Shown: positions 61,296-64,000 of the stretch, piece by piece
Layout: the number at the start of each line of letters is the position of its first letter
Numbering within the stretch: the stretch's first letter is position 1
Origin: Dolomedes plantarius
Lineage: Eukaryota; Arthropoda; Arachnida; Araneae; Dolomedidae
Direction of reading: 5' to 3'
Assembly (NCBI GenBank): GCA_907164885.2
Contig: OU015493.1
Coordinates: forward strand, 126,159,570 to 126,223,569
DNA length: 64,000 nt
The notes under the pieces: generated by a model
What the model was told of the DNA's origin: nothing
Database searches by the model: none
What the model saw: the letters and a program-made list of their open reading frames with translations, nothing else
Position numbers and translations under genes: made by a program

Positions 61296-61481
61296 GGGCC
61301 TGTTCACATAGGAGTCCGTTGCGTTGCGTTAAGGAAAAGATGACGTTGAGACGAAAATAAACCAATCATATGCCTCCAAACGATTAGCAATGAAATTTTT
61401 AACGCCTATGATTGGTTTATTTTCGTCTCAACGTCATCTTTTCCTTAACGCAACGCAACGGACTCCTATGTGAACAGACCC
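61296..61481. mobile_element. Foldback MITE flanked by TTAA
   Basis: 186 bp made of two inverse arms of about 75 bases: GGGCCTGTTCACATAGGAGT at the left and its near-perfect inverse at the right (one T/C change), with an unpaired middle. TTAA flanks both ends (61292-61295 and 61482-61485), as piggyBac-like transposases leave; a TWA-targeting Harbinger type is an alternative. The arms contain the repeated word GCGTT. Confidence 0.85.
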
Positions 61482-61837
61482 TTAAACTGTTAAATCCTCA
61501 TTTCTTAGAATCACTTATCATTCGCAAACTGTAAGCTGATGACTGATGTTACAATTTTGTGGAATTCTCGTGTTTTTTTCATTTCAATTAAAATTTTGGA
61601 CAGATGACTTATCTTTAGTAAAAGAATAAAGTGAAGGAATGCTCGATGTTTTTCTGTTTAACGTAATTATTTACGAGATTTCACGGTTTCTGACCTAATG
61701 ATATAGACGCAAGTAGTTTTTCTTTTCAGTTTATATTATTAATGAATTAAGCTACGCCATTTCGGAAGTAAACAATTCGAACATGTGCTTACTTAATAAA
61801 TGACAGAATCGGGACTATCAAGAGTAATTTTCCATTT
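61482..61837. other. No gene recognised
   Basis: Short AT-rich spacer between two DNA elements. Confidence 0.4.
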
Positions 61838-62506
61838 ATCCCTGCACTGGTCGTGCGGCGGCTCACATACGCCAATAGCACTTTATTTACATTTTACGTA
61901 TTGATGGATTGCTCTGTATGGCCAGCAGACCTTCGAAGTGTTTATGGATGAGCCATAGCTAACAAACAAAACTCCCCCAGTTGCTATCATTCTTTTATAG
62001 TAAACGGATATATAACAAAAAACCTGATTGGTGTTTACCCAAATTTGTAAAAATTACAAACAGAAATATATTAAAATTTTTTTTCCTTTAGTTTTAATTA
62101 TTCTATTGTAAAAATTGCTTATAAAAATATTTTAACGTGATTACGTTCCTCAATAACGGTCCTTCAGAGAGAAAAAAATTGTCCCGCGTCGCGAGTTATA
62201 ATTTTGGCAGCGCGCCAAACTCAGTAGCAGTAAACAGTCAAACAGAAAAGCACCAAAATGCGTCCCCCCCCCAAAAAAAAGGTAAGCAAATGATAAGTAA
62301 TCCTACGTTAATAACCCGCGGTAGCTTAGTTAGAGGAGACTACTTGAAAATTTTTTCCCCATTTGATTGGTTTTAATTTACATCCACCATATCTTTAACT
62401 TACTGTTTTAATAAACATTTATTTTTACAAATAGAATAACTAAATCCTATATAAGATGCCACGCGACCGTGCCTGCGATTTTTTAAATACGCGACCAGTG
62501 CAGGGA
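61838..62506. mobile_element. Element with 18-bp terminal inverted repeats
   Basis: The left end ATCCCTGCACTGGTCGTG (61838-61855) is inverted at the right end (62489-62506) with one mismatch. Length 669 bp. The interior contains the dispersed repeat shared with 13476-13625 (at 62136-62250) and no transposase. The target duplication is unclear. Confidence 0.6.
62136..62250. repeat. Dispersed repeat, copy 2 (related to 13476-13625)
   Basis: Contains TTATAATTTTGGCAGCGCGC and ordered partial matches on both sides to the copy at 13476-13625. Confidence 0.55.
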
Positions 62507-63179
62507 TGAACTCATCTCCTTACGTAGTTATTCTACACATGGATTCATTACCTATATTAAAAAAGAAACAGTAAAATCGATGAGATTGAAATGTAATTCA
62601 GTATGTGATTGAATATCACATACTGAAGAGAAGATTAATTTGGTGCGTTGTTACACATGGAATACTTCCCTCCCCCCAATCCCCTTATCATGAAAAAAGG
62701 GGGGGGGGACGAGGAGTTTTTTTAAATATTTTAAGGTATCTACCCTCGAGCCATATGTTGTTTGCAAATCTCTTTCGAAAGCTTTTTCTTTTTTATGACA
62801 AAAACCTCATTTTGAGAGAGTTGACGAACAAGGGGAAATTATCAGCAAATATTTCAGAAATACTGATAAGCATAGTATGATATTAGATTGCTCATAACTT
62901 TTATTTGCTAGAGTGAAGTGTAATCTATATATTTGCTGTAAAGTGCTTTCAGAGACGAAAAATAAAGAAGGGAATTTTCTACAACACAAAAGACATTTTG
63001 GAGCTTTTTAAATGAAGATAAAAAGTACTATCTTTTCGATAGATGTGTTTCATGACAGAGATGGTTGATTGGTTACCTGGATCCTGTTTGATTTTAACAG
63101 ATGTAAAAAGAATAACACTTAGCTTATTTTAAATTTCTTAAAAGCATTTTCTTTTAACGCAATCGATAGATTTTAAATT
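62507..63179. other. No gene; one short perfect hairpin
   Basis: TTCAGTATGTGAT and its exact inverse (62598-62627) enclose a short loop. A G-run lies at 62699-62708. No coding content. Confidence 0.5.
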
Positions 63180-63187
63180 GTCTATCA

Positions 63188-63782
63188 CAGAGGTTCCCAA
63201 CCAGTGGGTCGCGGAAGGGTTACAGGTGGGTCGCGACTCGATCCTAAAACTATCAGAAACCATCGAATAAACCATCAGAAAAGATAAGAAAAATCGAAAC
63301 TTACTTAGAAACAGCAATTTTACATATTGATAGATTGTGATAACAATTTTCTTAACTGTAATTATATCAAAGCTGTATGAATTTTTTTGCCTAAAAAGTT
63401 AAAATGGTCTTTGTGTACTTTTATAATTGTAGTTTTTATCTTCACCTAGGAACACTTGTTAGTGAGTATGAAACCACTTGTTGCATATATTGCAAACATA
63501 TATCTATTGTTAAATAAATAACTGTTTTGCTACAAAGTGCTTATATTTTGTCAACCATTTTCAAATCAGAACACAAATTGTTTATTAATAATCAATCTGT
63601 ATCTTCAAAAAAGCATATATATATATATATATATATTTGCAATATTTGATGGTAAATTATATATACATAAGGAAGGGATACGGTACAAATAAGGTTATTT
63701 TCTCCACCATGGACCGATGGACCGTGGAGGTATTCTGATAAGGAAAGGTGGGTCGCCAGCTGAGAAAGGTTGGGAACCACTG
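63188..63782. mobile_element. hAT-type non-autonomous element
   Basis: The left end is CAGAGGTTCCCAACCAGTGG and the inverse of the right end is CAGTGGTTCCCAACCTTTCT. A perfect 8-bp target duplication GTCTATCA flanks it (63180-63187 and 63783-63790). The words GGGTCGC repeat near both ends. The interior carries a TA run (63616-63636) and no transposase. The same terminal family occurs at 39816. Confidence 0.92.
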
Positions 63783-63790
63783 GTCTATCA

Positions 63791-64000
63791 CATAAAACCT
63801 GTCACTGAACCAGGGGATTTTCCTTATTCAAATATGAGTTAGTGAATCAAGAAGCATATCATTTACATATCCATAGGCAGAATTTTATTTTCTAATGAAT
63901 TAACCCCGACATTAATGATTTTCTTCAAACTAGGGACTTTAGTCTCGGGGGTGAGAAAATTTCGTCCTTCGAAAATGACGTCACCATGCCTTACATTTAT
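63791..64000. other. No gene recognised
   Basis: Window end; AT-rich with no feature seen. Confidence 0.4.

Overview
This is an AT-rich window of an animal nuclear genome, most likely an arthropod. It has large introns with GT-AG borders, many short inverted-repeat DNA transposons (hAT, mariner, pogo/Tigger-like), tRNA-derived SINE sequence, LINE relics and one very young LTR retrotransposon. I cannot fix the species. There are no bacterial-style operons, and most short open frames are chance frames in AT-rich DNA.

The left half (about 1-33,000) is almost entirely mobile-element territory. It holds a tRNA-derived SINE (490-685), a hAT-type non-autonomous element (5644-6950), several unclassified repeats, and a complete LTR element on the minus strand (13749-21951). 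That element has two 1252-bp LTRs that read the same, a 4-bp CTAA target duplication, a frameshifted gag and an intact 604-codon env. The env resembles a class II (phlebovirus G2-type) fusion glycoprotein, and there is no pol. Rightward come the ORF1 relic of a LINE, tandem repeats and two pogo-like miniature elements.

The right half (33,972-58,364) holds one recognisable cellular gene on the minus strand. Eleven exons with consistent phases and GT-AG borders can be read; they join into 432 codons plus a stop. Exons 1-9 encode a calsequestrin-like chain of thioredoxin folds without CxxC. Exon 10 encodes a single four-cysteine Ig domain, and exon 11 a Pro/Thr-rich tail ending in KSEL. The calsequestrin acidic tail is missing and an Ig domain stands in its place, a domain pairing I do not know from this family. 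The N-terminal exons were not found and probably lie beyond position 64,000; an 18-nt candidate micro-exon sits at 59124-59141. The introns carry a mariner relic, hAT elements, a LINE 3' end, a 780-bp hairpin and a smaller foldback element.

The last 5 kb (59,142-64,000) contains no recognised exon. It has a TTAA-flanked foldback MITE, another terminal-inverted-repeat element and a hAT element with a perfect 8-bp target duplication. The two points that most deserve a second look are the calsequestrin-Ig fusion gene and the gag-env element that lacks pol.
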